Origin: JACVRW01 sp963826165
GTDB taxonomy: Bacteria > Actinomycetota > Thermoleophilia > Solirubrobacterales > Thermoleophilaceae
Reading direction: 5' to 3'
Length of the DNA stretch: 64,000 bases
NCBI GenBank assembly: GCA_963826165.1
Contig: CAWGWC010000009.1
Coordinates: 1-64,000, forward strand
Below the pieces are notes generated by a model. It made no database searches and had not been told where the DNA came from. It saw nothing but the letters and a program-made list of their open reading frames with translations. Positions 1 through 8,726 of the stretch are shown here, in pieces (the first letter of the stretch is position 1; every line of letters begins with the position of its first letter). The translations under genes and the position numbers were made by a program.

Positions 1-1365
1 CGCCTTCTTCTTCTCCGGCTCGGGCTCGCCCCGGTCCGCCCGGGCGTCCTCCTTCGCCGTCTCAGAGCCCTTGGGCGCGAACGCGTACTGGAGCGATCGC
101 CCGGTGAGGTAGATGCGGTCCTCGTCGGCCACGATCGGGTTGGCGTACTTGCCCTGGGGGAAGCGCCACACCCGTTTGCCGTCGCGCACCCGGACGGCGT
201 GGGTGGCGTCGGGGCCGCTGGCCACCGTGCGCTGGGCCTCGGAGCCGCAGGTCGAGCAGACCGCGTAGTAGACGAGATCGTCGATCACCGTGGGCGCGGC
301 GTGCACCGCTCCCTGGGCGTCGATCTCCCAGCGCGTGTCTCCGGTGGCGGCGTCGAGGGCATAGAACTTGCCGTCGTAGGTGCCCACGAACACCTTGCGC
401 CGGTAGACCGCGGCCGCGCCGTAGATGTATGAGCCCAGCGGCCGGGCCCACAGGAGATTGCCGCTCTTGGCCCCGAACACGTACATCGTGCCGTCGGTGT
501 TGCCGATGTAGACCCGGCCGTAGGCGATCGTCGGCGTGGCGTACCAGAACTCGCGCGCTCCGAAGCTGGAGTTGGACTGCTCCTTCCAGATCTGCTTGCC
601 GGTGCGGGCGTTCAGCGCGTAGAGCGTGCCGCCGTCGGAGGCGATGAAGATGCGGCCCTTCCAGTAGGCGGCCGAAGTGTTGACCTGATCGTCGGCCTGG
701 AAGCGCCACTTCCGGCGACCCGTCTTGGCGTTGAGGGCGATCACGTCGTTGTTCCAGGTGCCCACGTAGAGGACGCCGTTCTTCAGCAGCGGGGAGGATT
801 CGACGGGCGCCGTCTCGTGGCGCCACAGCTCGCGGCCGGTGTCGGCGTCCCAGGCGACGACGAAGCCGTTGGCCCCGGCCTGGTCCTGCAGGCACTCGAC
901 CGGGTGCATGTAGGACTGGTAGACGACGCCCTCGCCGACAGTGGGCGAAGACGCGGCGCAGCGGCCGAGGCTCTTCTTCCAGTCCACCGTTCCGTCGTCA
1001 CGGTCGAGCGCGAAGAACAGGCCCTTCTGCTGGGCCAGGTAGACGCGGCCGTAGCCCACCGTGGGCGGGAACTCGAGCGTGTCGTGGGCGTCGATCGACC
1101 ACAGGCGCCTGAAGGGCGGCCGGTGGTTGTAGGGAGAGATGTGCTGGCGCGCGTCGTCGTAGCCGTAGGTGGGCCACGGGCGCGGGTTCTCCTTCTCCGG
1201 CGGTGGCGCCGGAGGCTCGGGGGACTCGGTGGCCACGAACTCCTCGCTGGCCGAGCCGCGCTTCTCCAGCGGCTGGTTCTCGTTGTAGGCGTACACGCCG
1301 ATCGCCACGCCCAGCGCGAGCACGATCAGCGCGCCGCCGATGAGGAGGCGACGTCGTAGGGACAT
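1..1365 (-). CDS. PQQ-like beta-propeller repeat protein, membrane anchored (3' end outside window)
   Basis: Reading leftward from ATG at 1365, 455 codons stay open to the window edge, so the C-terminus is missing. Residues about 5-24 form one hydrophobic segment after a basic MSLRRR start, giving a membrane anchor or uncleaved signal. The rest holds at least six propeller blades with the repeated pattern aromatic-A-L/W-D/N-x-x-T-G (FFALDRDDG, VVAWDADTG, VIALNAKTG, LYALNARTG, FYALDAATG), as in PQQ-binding-like/BamB-type propellers. A VCSTCG pair may form a disulfide or bind metal. The last visible residues are charged (E, P, K rich). This is probably an extracytoplasmic scaffold or binding protein; true PQQ binding and dehydrogenase activity cannot be inferred. 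It follows the FlgD-Ig gene on the same strand by 22 bases. Confidence 0.8.
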   Translation of the reverse strand, partial: MSLRRRLLIGGALIVLALGVAIGVYAYNENQPLEKRGSASEEFVATESPEPPAPPPEKENPRPWPTYGYDDARQHISPYNHRPPFRRLWSIDAHDTLEFPPTVGYGRVYLAQQKGLFFALDRDDGTVDWKKSLGRCAASSPTVGEGVVYQSYMHPVECLQDQAGANGFVVAWDADTGRELWRHETAPVESSPLLKNGVLYVGTWNNDVIALNAKTGRRKWRFQADDQVNTSAAYWKGRIFIASDGGTLYALNARTGKQIWKEQSNSSFGAREFWYATPTIAYGRVYIGNTDGTMYVFGAKSGNLLWARPLGSYIYGAAAVYRRKVFVGTYDGKFYALDAATGDTRWEIDAQGAVHAAPTVIDDLVYYAVCSTCGSEAQRTVASGPDATHAVRVRDGKRVWRFPQGKYANPIVADEDRIYLTGRSLQYAFAPKGSETAKEDARADRGEPEPEKKKA

Positions 1366-1387
1366 CGCGGCTCAGGATGGCAGACGC

Positions 1388-3202
1388 CTACCCGGAAACG
1401 AGGAGGCGCCAGATGCGCTTCGTCACTTGAGGGATCTCGACGCTCAGCGCCGCCTCCTCGAGCTGTGCGGCCCATTCGGGCGTCCCCGTGCGCAGCACCA
1501 CGCCGTCCTCGAGCCGGTAGGCCATGAACGCCGGCTCACCGGGATCGCGACCCGCGGTGGTGAGCGGCCGGGCGCCCTCGGCCAGGCCACGCGACACCTC
1601 GAAGCGCGTGAACTCCCCCACGAACTCAGACAGCCCTTCGAACAGGCCGAGCTCGTCCTGGAAGACGGAGAGCGGCGAGGCGCTGGTTCGCAGCTGCGCC
1701 GTGCGCTCCCCGAACGCGTCCTGACGGGCGGGGGCAGAGGGGTCGCTCGCCACCTCGGCTGACAACCTCACCGTGCGCCGGAACGAGTCGCTGCCGAAGG
1801 CGGCCACGCGCCCGCCTCCAGCCGCGTAGCCGCGCAGGCGGCCCAGGAGCGGCCGCGGCAGCCACAGCTCGCTGCCCAGAAAGGCCACACCGGGGGCGTT
1901 GCCGAGCGCCGGCCCCACGCGCCGGGCGAGGGCCAGGTCGGTGGTGAGGTCGTAGGCGAGCTGCTCGCGGTCGAGCCAGCGCAGCAACGGGGCAACCTCG
2001 GACTCGAAGCGCGGGGGCAATCCGCCACCGGCGAAGGGCCGGTCGATCCGCACCGAGCGCGCCGTGGTGAGCGTGTCGGCGAAGCCGTCCGCGTCGTCGT
2101 CCACCGGGTTGAGCCCCTGCCACGTGAGCGCGGGGAGCACGGCAAGCACCCTGCTGCGACCCTCGGCCGAGTCCTTCTGCGGCAGGCCGGCCACGGCGAG
2201 CGGCCACACGGCCCGCTGCTCACCGGCCCGCACGCGCACCAGGTACACGCCGGTCCGCGTCTTGCGCGGGATGCCCACCCGGAACGACCCGCCCACGCGC
2301 CCGCCGCGCCGGATCGCCTCCGGATCGCCGAGCCGGGACAGCACGAACTCGAAGGAACGGTCGAACGGTCCGACCTCGAGCCGGGCCACCGAGCCCGCCG
2401 AGACGGCGTCGAGCGGGCCGCTCAGGCTGAAGTTGCGGACCGTGACGCCGGTGCCGGGCCGAGCCGTCCGGGAGCTGGGCACCGGAGCGGGCGCCTCGGT
2501 GCGGTTGCCGGCGCGGTCACGCACCGCGACCGTGAAGGCGTAGTCGCCGTCCGGAGCCGGGGCGGTCTCGTCGGCGCCGATGGCCACCTGGCCGTCCCAC
2601 ACGCCGCTGCGGTCGCGGTTGCCCCTGAAGCGGCGGACCACGTAAGGGCGGCCGTCGTCCGTGCGAAACACCCTGAACTCCGGTGCCTCGTTGGCCGGCC
2701 CGCGGTACCGGATCTCCACGCGCGGGGTCTGGCCCGGAGCGCCGGGTGCGATCACCGACGGCTCGGCCTTCACGAGCTCCACGGGCGGCGGGCGGCGGTC
2801 GATCCTGATCTCCTTGAACGAGTTGATCACTCGGCTCTCGTCCCGGCGCACGACCCGCATCCGGTACGTGCCGTCGGGCACCGGGTTGCCGTCGTCGTCG
2901 TTGCCGTCCCAGGTGAAGCGGTGCTTCTCGTCGCCGGCCAGGCGCTGCCCGTCCACGAGCCTGCGCACCTCGTTGCCCTCGGCGTCGACCACCGAGAAGG
3001 TCACCTCGGCCGGCTCCGACAGGTCGAAGCCCACCCTCGCCTCGTCGCGATAGTCGTCGCCGTTGGGCGAGAAGTTGACCGGCTTGGTGGCAAAACGAAT
3101 CACGAGCGGGAACTCGCCCTTGAGCTGCTGGGTGGCGAAGAAGGCGGCGATCGTCGCCACCACGAGCACGGCGAAGACCGCCCGGACCAGGGGCCGGGTC
3201 AT
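1388..3202 (-). CDS. Membrane-anchored FlgD-Ig-like protein with DMFase-like C-terminal region
   Basis: 604 codons from ATG 3202. Residues about 5-25 are a membrane anchor. Next comes FSPNGDDYRDEARVGFDLS, the hallmark of FlgD-type Ig domains, which gives way to a second Ig-like module with DGTYRMRV and DGDYAFTVAV strands. The C-terminal 300 residues (LPALTWQGLNPVDDDADG and following) resemble the N,N-dimethylformamidase beta-subunit-like domain found in uncharacterised secreted actinobacterial proteins; this is recalled family resemblance only. There is no flagellar gene nearby, so the FlgD motif marks a fold rather than motility. An export or surface role is likely; no enzyme activity is claimed. 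A TAGGCT -10 ends 9 bases before the start, so the mRNA is probably leaderless. Confidence 0.75.
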   Translation of the reverse strand: MTRPLVRAVFAVLVVATIAAFFATQQLKGEFPLVIRFATKPVNFSPNGDDYRDEARVGFDLSEPAEVTFSVVDAEGNEVRRLVDGQRLAGDEKHRFTWDGNDDDGNPVPDGTYRMRVVRRDESRVINSFKEIRIDRRPPPVELVKAEPSVIAPGAPGQTPRVEIRYRGPANEAPEFRVFRTDDGRPYVVRRFRGNRDRSGVWDGQVAIGADETAPAPDGDYAFTVAVRDRAGNRTEAPAPVPSSRTARPGTGVTVRNFSLSGPLDAVSAGSVARLEVGPFDRSFEFVLSRLGDPEAIRRGGRVGGSFRVGIPRKTRTGVYLVRVRAGEQRAVWPLAVAGLPQKDSAEGRSRVLAVLPALTWQGLNPVDDDADGFADTLTTARSVRIDRPFAGGGLPPRFESEVAPLLRWLDREQLAYDLTTDLALARRVGPALGNAPGVAFLGSELWLPRPLLGRLRGYAAGGGRVAAFGSDSFRRTVRLSAEVASDPSAPARQDAFGERTAQLRTSASPLSVFQDELGLFEGLSEFVGEFTRFEVSRGLAEGARPLTTAGRDPGEPAFMAYRLEDGVVLRTGTPEWAAQLEEAALSVEIPQVTKRIWRLLVSG

Positions 3203-3211
3203 GGACGCGGG

Positions 3212-3217
3212 AGCCTA
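3212..3217 (-). promoter_or_regulatory. -10 element TAGGCT of the FlgD-Ig gene
   Basis: On the minus strand TAGGCT ends 9 bases before ATG 3202, matching TANNNT. A transcript starting 6-8 bases downstream would begin at or next to the start codon. No -35 hexamer is obvious. Confidence 0.45.
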
Positions 3218-3251
3218 GCCGCCGGGTCGACCTGCAAATGTCGAGTGGCCA

Positions 3252-4331
3252 ATGCGCGTGCATCTGCTCGACCCGTCGGCCGACGTCCTGCCCTACGACC
3301 ACGCCCTGGCCACCGCGCTGGCGCGCTGCGGAGCCGAGGTCGAGCTCATCACCTCGCGCTTCGTTCACGGACCCGCGCCCGAGCCGGACGGCTTTGTCGT
3401 GGACGAGGCCTTCTATCGAGCGGCCACCCGCTGGGGCTCGCGCCGCGCGCGGCTGCGACGGGCGCTCAAGGGCGCGGAGCACGTACCCGGCCTGCTGAGC
3501 TACCGGCAGCGCGCCCGGCACGCCGACGTCAGCCACTGGCAGTGGCTCTGGCTCGAGGCCCTGAGCGTCCGGCTGCTCCCGCGCGACCGGCCGCAGGTTC
3601 TGACCCTGCACAACGTGATCCGGCGCGAGCGGCCGGCCGACAGGCTCCTCGACGGCTTCGACGCGATCATCGTCCACACCCGAGCCGGCGCGGAGCTGCT
3701 CGGTGGCGGCGAGCGCGTGCATGTGATCCCCCACGGCGCCTTCACCCATCTCACCGAGCGGACGGACGAGCGGCCACTGCCGCCCGACCTTGCCCAGGTG
3801 GAGGGCCCGGTGGTCCTCTACTTCGGCGTGGTGCGCGACTACAAGGGCGTCGAGGTGCTGCTGGAGGCGATGCGCGGAGTGCCGGAGGGCGAGCTGTGGG
3901 TGGTGGGCCGGCCGCTGGGAGTGTCGATGGAGAAGCTGCGCCTGATGGCGCCGCCTGGCAGGGTGCGCTTCGTGGACCGCTACGTGGCCGACGACGAGCT
4001 GCCCGCCTTCTTTCGCCGGGCCGACCTGCTCGTGCTGCCGCACCTGCGGGTGGACGTCTCGGGTGTCCTCTTCGCCGGCCTGGCCTTCGGCAAGGCCATG
4101 ATCCTCAGCGACGTGGGTGGCTTTCGCGAGCTCGTGGAGGACCACGGCGCAGGCCGGCTGGCACCCCCGGGCGACCCCGACTCTCTGGCCGAGGCGATCA
4201 CCGAGCTGCTGGCCGACGCCGGCGCGCGGCGCGCGCTCGAGGAGAGAGCGACCGCGGCCGCTGCGGGTCCCCTCTCCTGGGACCGGATCGCCGAGCGCAC
4301 CCTCGAGGTCTACCGCGCGGTGATGTCGTGA
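3252..4331 (+). CDS. Glycosyltransferase family 4 (GT-B fold)
   Basis: 359 residues, a normal length for a GT4 enzyme. The N-terminal half begins MRVHLLDPSADVLPYD and contains a donor-independent Rossmann region; the C-terminal half has the usual VVLYFGVVRDYKG strand and the nucleotide-sugar loop DVSGVLFAGLAFGKAMILSD followed by GGFREL, with the conserved acidic residue. It should transfer a sugar from a nucleotide donor in the cytoplasm; donor and acceptor are unknown. Its TGA overlaps the GTG of the formyltransferase gene (GTGA at 4328-4331), so the two are translationally coupled and probably act on the same glycan. It is divergent from the FlgD-Ig gene. Confidence 0.85.
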   Translation: MRVHLLDPSADVLPYDHALATALARCGAEVELITSRFVHGPAPEPDGFVVDEAFYRAATRWGSRRARLRRALKGAEHVPGLLSYRQRARHADVSHWQWLWLEALSVRLLPRDRPQVLTLHNVIRRERPADRLLDGFDAIIVHTRAGAELLGGGERVHVIPHGAFTHLTERTDERPLPPDLAQVEGPVVLYFGVVRDYKGVEVLLEAMRGVPEGELWVVGRPLGVSMEKLRLMAPPGRVRFVDRYVADDELPAFFRRADLLVLPHLRVDVSGVLFAGLAFGKAMILSDVGGFRELVEDHGAGRLAPPGDPDSLAEAITELLADAGARRALEERATAAAAGPLSWDRIAERTLEVYRAVMS

Positions 4332-5095
4332 GAGCCGTCTACCTGGCCAAGAGCAAGCGCTCGGCCGCGCGGGGCCTCGACTGGCTCGTGGCTCAGGGCT
4401 GCGACGTCGCGGCGGTGGTGGCCTCCGAGCCCGACCGCTTCACCCGCGACGAGCAGCGCGTGGACCTCGTGGCGCGCGACCACGGGCTGCCGCTGGTCGG
4501 CGAGGACGAGCTCTACGCGGAGCCGCCCGCCGGCGTGGACGTGGTGATCTCCTTCCTCTACTGGCGGCGGATCCGCGAACCGCTCATCTCGCTCGGGAAG
4601 GGTGGTTGCCTGAACTTCCATCCCGCCCCGCTGCCCGACTTCCGCGGCCTCGGCGGATACAACGTGGCCATCCTCGAGGGCCTGTCCGAGTGGGGGGTGT
4701 CGGCCCACTTCGTGGACGCCAGCTTCGACACCGGCGACCTGGTGGAGGTCGAGCGTTTCGCCTTCGACGGCGATTCCGCGACGGCCTTCTCGCTCGACCT
4801 GACCAGCCAGGAGCATCTCCTGGCGCTGTTCAAGCGGACGATGGGCCGCCTCCTGGACGGCGAGGAGCTGCCGCGTTCGGCGCAGGGCGAGGGCCGCTAC
4901 GTGAGCCGGGAGGACTTCGAGCGGATGCGGCGCGTGCGCCCCGGCGACGACCTCGAACGCAAGCTGCGGGCCTTCTGGTACCCGCCCCATCCCGGCGCGC
5001 TGGTGGAGATCGACGGCCGTGAGCTGACCGTGGTCGACGAACGACTGCTGGCCGAGACGGCCGACGCGTACCGGGACGCCGGCCTGCTGCCCTGA
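4328..5095 (+). CDS. Formyltransferase family protein, probably a sugar N-formyltransferase
   Basis: 255 residues from GTG 4328, whose GTGA overlaps the preceding stop. The core NFHPAPLPDFRGLGG supplies the Asn and His of the formyltransferase catalytic triad, and SFDTGDLV supplies the Asp. The C-terminal FWYPPHPGALVEIDG resembles ArnA-type/dTDP-amino-sugar formyltransferases, which use N10-formyltetrahydrofolate. The pairing with a GT4 gene and the absence of def or other tRNA-Met processing genes favour a sugar substrate over Met-tRNA. Alternatives are an atypical Fmt or a PurN-like enzyme; the short length and missing anticodon-binding C-domain argue against Fmt. A small GC hairpin follows the stop. 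Confidence 0.75.
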   Translation: MRAVYLAKSKRSAARGLDWLVAQGCDVAAVVASEPDRFTRDEQRVDLVARDHGLPLVGEDELYAEPPAGVDVVISFLYWRRIREPLISLGKGGCLNFHPAPLPDFRGLGGYNVAILEGLSEWGVSAHFVDASFDTGDLVEVERFAFDGDSATAFSLDLTSQEHLLALFKRTMGRLLDGEELPRSAQGEGRYVSREDFERMRRVRPGDDLERKLRAFWYPPHPGALVEIDGRELTVVDERLLAETADAYRDAGLLP

Positions 5096-5101
5096 CCGCA
5101 G

Positions 5102-5116
5102 AGGCGGTTGCCGCCT
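5102..5116 (+). terminator. Small GC hairpin after the formyltransferase gene
   Basis: AGGCGG, loop TTG, CCGCCT form a 6-bp perfect stem 6 bases after the stop codon. There is no U tract. It is a possible terminator or processing site ahead of the next promoter. Confidence 0.4.
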
Positions 5117-5120
5117 GCAA

Positions 5121-5136
5121 TGTGACCGCCGTCACG
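5121..5136 (+). promoter_or_regulatory. CRP/FNR-like palindrome TGTGA-N6-TCACG upstream of the cyclase gene
   Basis: TGTGA at 5121-5125, six bases, then TCACG at 5132-5136, one base from the TGTGA-N6-TCACA consensus for cAMP-receptor-protein family sites. The centre lies 42.5 bases upstream of GTG 5171. If the transcript begins at 5170 or 5171, this is the class II activator position. No -35 hexamer is visible, as expected for an activator-dependent promoter. The protein that binds is unknown. Confidence 0.45.
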
Positions 5137-5158
5137 CACTCGGCCCGAGCGGCCGCTC

Positions 5159-5164
5159 TAGGCT
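5159..5164 (+). promoter_or_regulatory. -10 element TAGGCT of the cyclase gene
   Basis: TAGGCT ends 6 bases before GTG 5171, so transcription would start at or beside the start codon and the mRNA would be leaderless. The CRP-like palindrome lies upstream. Confidence 0.5.
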
Positions 5165-5170
5165 GCAACC

Positions 5171-8100
5171 GTGAGCTGCGCGGCCTGCGGCACCGAGAAC
5201 CCGCCCGGAGCCCGTTTCTGCATGAACTGCGGCGCCCGGCTCGAGCGGCGCTGTCCGAACTGCAACACCAAGGCCCAGCCCGAGGCCCGCTTCTGCATGA
5301 GCTGCGGCACGGCCCTCGACGCAGGCCAGTCTCTCCCCGCCGGGCCGGGGGCCCCGGCCGAGCGCCTTCCGGAGGAGCGTCGCCAGGTGACGGTGCTGTT
5401 CGCCGACCTCTCCGGCTACACCGCCATCGCCGAGCGCATGGACCCCGAGGCGGTCAAGTCCCTCGTGGACCGGGCGCTCATGCGCCTCGGCGGGGAGGTG
5501 GAGCGCTTCGGGGGCACGATCGACAAGTACATCGGCGACAACGTCATGGCGATCTTCGGCGCGCCCGTGGCCCACGAGGACGACGCCGAGCGCGCCGTGC
5601 GAGCGGGCCTGGGCATGCAGGACGCCATGGGCGAGGTCAACGAAGGGCTACCGGCCGGAGTGCACTTCGCGCTGCGCGTGGGCATCAACACGGGCGAGGT
5701 CCTGGCCGGTGCCGTGGGCAGCGCCTACACCGTTGTGGGCGACACCGTGAACGTGGCCGCCCGCCTGCAGAGCGCCGCTCGCCCGGGCAGCGTCACCGTT
5801 GGCCAGCGCACCATGCGCGCCACCGGCGCTGCGGTCGACTACGACCGCCTCGAGCCGCTCGAGCTCAAGGGCAAGGCCGCCCCGGTGCCGGCATGGGAGG
5901 CGGTCTGTCTGATCGCCGAGCACGCCGCCGGGCGCCTCGTGCCCGCCCGCGAGTCGCCGCTCGTCGGCCGCGTCGAGGAGCTGGCCGCCGTGGAAACGCT
6001 GTACGAGCGGGTGATCGAGGAGCAGACGCCGCACCTGATAACGCTCGTAGGAGAAGCGGGTGTGGGGAAGTCGCGCCTGCTGCGGGAGCTCGAGCAGCGG
6101 CTCGAGGCTCATCCCACCCAGCCGGCCTTCCGCACCGGGCGATCGCTGCGCTACGGCAGCGGCACGGTGTTCTGGGCACTTGGCGAGGTCCTGCGGGCGG
6201 AGGTCGGGATCGTGGACTCCGACACGGCCGACGAGGCCTGGGGCAAGCTGTCCGGGTATGTCCGCGAGGCCGCCGACAGCTCGGACCTGGCGGCGGGCGA
6301 CAGGCAGGCCGCGCTGATCGGGCGGCTGCTCGGCGTGGACAGCCCACCCGAGCTCACACCCGACGAGGACGACCCGGAGCGGCTGCGCGAAGCCTTCTTC
6401 TCGGCCCTGCGCTCGGGAGTCGAGGCGATCGCCCGGCGGCGGCCGATGGTGATCGCCTTCGAGGACATCCACTGGGCCGACGACGGGATGCTGGAGGCGA
6501 TCGAGCACCTCGCACAGTGGGTGCGGGCGCCGCTGATGCTGCTGTGCCTCGCCCGCGACGAGCTCCTGGACCGCCGCCCGAACTGGGGCGGGGATCACGG
6601 CTCGGCCACCCGGCTGCTGCTGGCGCCGCTCAACTCCAGCCAGACCCACGAGCTCGTGGCCGCGCTCGTGCCGGAGGGCCACGACGTGCTGCCTGCGGTG
6701 GTGGAGCGCTCGGGCGGCAACCCCCTGTTCGCAGAGGAGATGGCTCGGCGGATCGCCGAGGACGGCGGCCAGGGCACCCAGCTGCCGGACACCGTCCAGG
6801 GCGTGCTGGCGGCTCGGCTCGATTCACTCGAGCCCTTCGAACGCCGGCTGGTGCAGCAGGCGGCAGTGGTGGGACGGACGTTCTGGCAGGCCTCGCTGGT
6901 CCCGCTGGCCGAGGCCGAGGGGCGCGATCTCGACAGCGCCCTCGACACGCTGCAGGCGAAGGACATCCTCGCGCCGGCGTCCGAACGGCGCCTGGCCGGC
7001 GAACGTGAGCTGGCCTTCAAGCACGTGCTGATCCGGGACGTGGCCTATTCGATGCTTCCCAAGTCGGTGCGCTCACGCAAGCACTTCGAGGTGGGGGCCT
7101 TCATCGAGGCGCGCGCCGGCGACCGCACGGACGAAGTGGTGCCCCTGCTGGCCGAGCACTACGGGCGCGCCGCGGCCCTGGGCAAGGAGGGCGACGTGTC
7201 CGCCGAAGAGCTGTCGGCCATGCGCGACCGCGCTGTGCGCTTCCTCGAGGAGGCCGGAGACGTGGCCGCCCGGCTCTATTCGAACCGCGAGGCCGCCGAG
7301 CACTACCGCCACGCCCGACAGGTCGCGCAGGTGGGCGACGATCCGGCGGGTGGCGGTCCCGGCCCCGCCACCGACCAGGTGCTGGTGCGCGTCGGCGAGA
7401 AGCTCGGCGACGTGTCGCTGCGGCTGGGCCGGGTGGACGAGGCGATCGCCGTCTGGGGTGAGTGCCTCGAATGGCACCGGGGCCAGGAGGACCTCGAGCG
7501 TGTGGCCGACCTGCACCGCAGGATCGGAGCGGGCCTCTCCCACAAGGGCGAGCGCAAGGCGGCCATCGAGCACTACCAGAAGGGCATCAACCTGCTGAAG
7601 GACGGCCCGCCCCGGATCGAGCTGGTGCGCCTGTACGAGGAGGCGGCCTGGCTCTACCTCCACACCGGGGACAACATGCTCGCCATCTACGCCTCGGAGA
7701 AGGCGCTGCGCCTGGCGGAGCGCCTGGGCGAGACGCGCGCGGCCAGCCGCGCCCACGGCATCTTCGGCCGCGTCTTCGGCCGCATCGGCGACACCGAGAA
7801 GGCCCGGCAGAACCTCGAGCGGGCGGTGGAGCTTGCGCGCGGCTCGGACCACGGCGAGACGATCCTCGCGCTGTCGGCCCTCGGCCGCCATCTGGAGATC
7901 TCCGAGGCGGACGTCAGCGGTGCGCGCGAGGCCTACGAGGAGGCACTCGCGCTGGCCGAGGAGGTGGGCATGCTCCCCGCGCAGGTCGAGCTGCACGCCT
8001 GGCTCGCGCAGCTGGCCGTATACGGCGCCGACTGGCCGCGCGTGGAGAGCTCAACCGAGGCCAGCGCCGAGCTGGCCGAGCGCGAGGGCCTGGTGGGCAA

Positions 8101-8719
8101 GCTCTCGCTGCCCAACGCGCTGCGGGGACTGCTGCGCTGGCGCGAGGGGCGAATCGACGAGGCGATCGTGCTCTTTCACCGCGCGCACGCCCAGGCCGAG
8201 CAGGTGGGTTGGTCCGAGCTCGCCTTTCAGGCGCTGTTCGGCCTGGCCACGGCACTGCGCGACCAGGGCGACCTCGACGGCGCCACGGCCGCGCTGGATC
8301 GGGCCATCGAGGTCTGCGAGCGCGCCGGGCTGATCGCGCAGTCGATTCAGGCCATGGGCGCCCGGTCGGTGATCCTGGCCCTGGCCCGGCGTCCGCAGGC
8401 CGCGCTCGAGGCGGCCGAGCTCACCGCGCAGATGTCCGCGCGGCTGCACTACCCGCTCGGCAGCGCCGCGGCCCTGGAGGCGCAGGGCGTCGCGGCCCAG
8501 GACCCCGTTGAGGGGGCGGAGCTGCTCGGTCAGGCGGAAGCGGCCTGGGCGGAGCTCGACCGGCCCCTGGAGGCCGTCCGCTCCCGGCTGCTGGCGGGCC
8601 AGATCCTGCTCCGCAGCGATCCCCGGCGGGGTCGCGAGCTGCTGGAGGAAGGAGCCGTCGAGAGCGAACGCCTGGGCGTCCCTCACCTGGCGGTGAAGGC
8701 GCGCGCCGCGGTGGCCTGA
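5171..8719 (+). CDS. Zinc-ribbon / class III adenylate cyclase / AAA ATPase / TPR regulator
   Basis: 1182 residues from GTG 5171. Two zinc ribbons open the protein (CAAC...CMNC, then CPNC...CMSC, residues 3-46). A class III nucleotide cyclase domain follows (about 65-245) with both metal aspartates (FADLSGYT; YIGDNVMAIFG), the adenine-selecting Lys of DKYIGD and Asp of VVGDTVN, and the transition-state Asn and Arg in DTVNVAAR, so it looks catalytically complete and ATP-specific. Next is a STAND/AAA ATPase with Walker A GEAGVGKS and Walker B MVIAFEDIHWAD, then about 500 residues of TPR-like helices. The architecture matches large actinobacterial cyclase-ATPase signalling proteins; the input signal is unknown. 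A CRP-like site at its promoter suggests cAMP feedback. Convergent with the LytR_C gene, 7 bases apart. Confidence 0.9.
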   Translation: MSCAACGTENPPGARFCMNCGARLERRCPNCNTKAQPEARFCMSCGTALDAGQSLPAGPGAPAERLPEERRQVTVLFADLSGYTAIAERMDPEAVKSLVDRALMRLGGEVERFGGTIDKYIGDNVMAIFGAPVAHEDDAERAVRAGLGMQDAMGEVNEGLPAGVHFALRVGINTGEVLAGAVGSAYTVVGDTVNVAARLQSAARPGSVTVGQRTMRATGAAVDYDRLEPLELKGKAAPVPAWEAVCLIAEHAAGRLVPARESPLVGRVEELAAVETLYERVIEEQTPHLITLVGEAGVGKSRLLRELEQRLEAHPTQPAFRTGRSLRYGSGTVFWALGEVLRAEVGIVDSDTADEAWGKLSGYVREAADSSDLAAGDRQAALIGRLLGVDSPPELTPDEDDPERLREAFFSALRSGVEAIARRRPMVIAFEDIHWADDGMLEAIEHLAQWVRAPLMLLCLARDELLDRRPNWGGDHGSATRLLLAPLNSSQTHELVAALVPEGHDVLPAVVERSGGNPLFAEEMARRIAEDGGQGTQLPDTVQGVLAARLDSLEPFERRLVQQAAVVGRTFWQASLVPLAEAEGRDLDSALDTLQAKDILAPASERRLAGERELAFKHVLIRDVAYSMLPKSVRSRKHFEVGAFIEARAGDRTDEVVPLLAEHYGRAAALGKEGDVSAEELSAMRDRAVRFLEEAGDVAARLYSNREAAEHYRHARQVAQVGDDPAGGGPGPATDQVLVRVGEKLGDVSLRLGRVDEAIAVWGECLEWHRGQEDLERVADLHRRIGAGLSHKGERKAAIEHYQKGINLLKDGPPRIELVRLYEEAAWLYLHTGDNMLAIYASEKALRLAERLGETRAASRAHGIFGRVFGRIGDTEKARQNLERAVELARGSDHGETILALSALGRHLEISEADVSGAREAYEEALALAEEVGMLPAQVELHAWLAQLAVYGADWPRVESSTEASAELAEREGLVGKLSLPNALRGLLRWREGRIDEAIVLFHRAHAQAEQVGWSELAFQALFGLATALRDQGDLDGATAALDRAIEVCERAGLIAQSIQAMGARSVILALARRPQAALEAAELTAQMSARLHYPLGSAAALEAQGVAAQDPVEGAELLGQAEAAWAELDRPLEAVRSRLLAGQILLRSDPRRGRELLEEGAVESERLGVPHLAVKARAAVA

Positions 8720-8726
8720 GCGTCCG

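Noticed and set aside
2517..4145. Long antisense reading frame of 542 codons over the GT4 gene
   Set aside because: In such GC-rich DNA long open frames appear opposite real genes; this one lacks family motifs, while the plus-strand GT4 has them.
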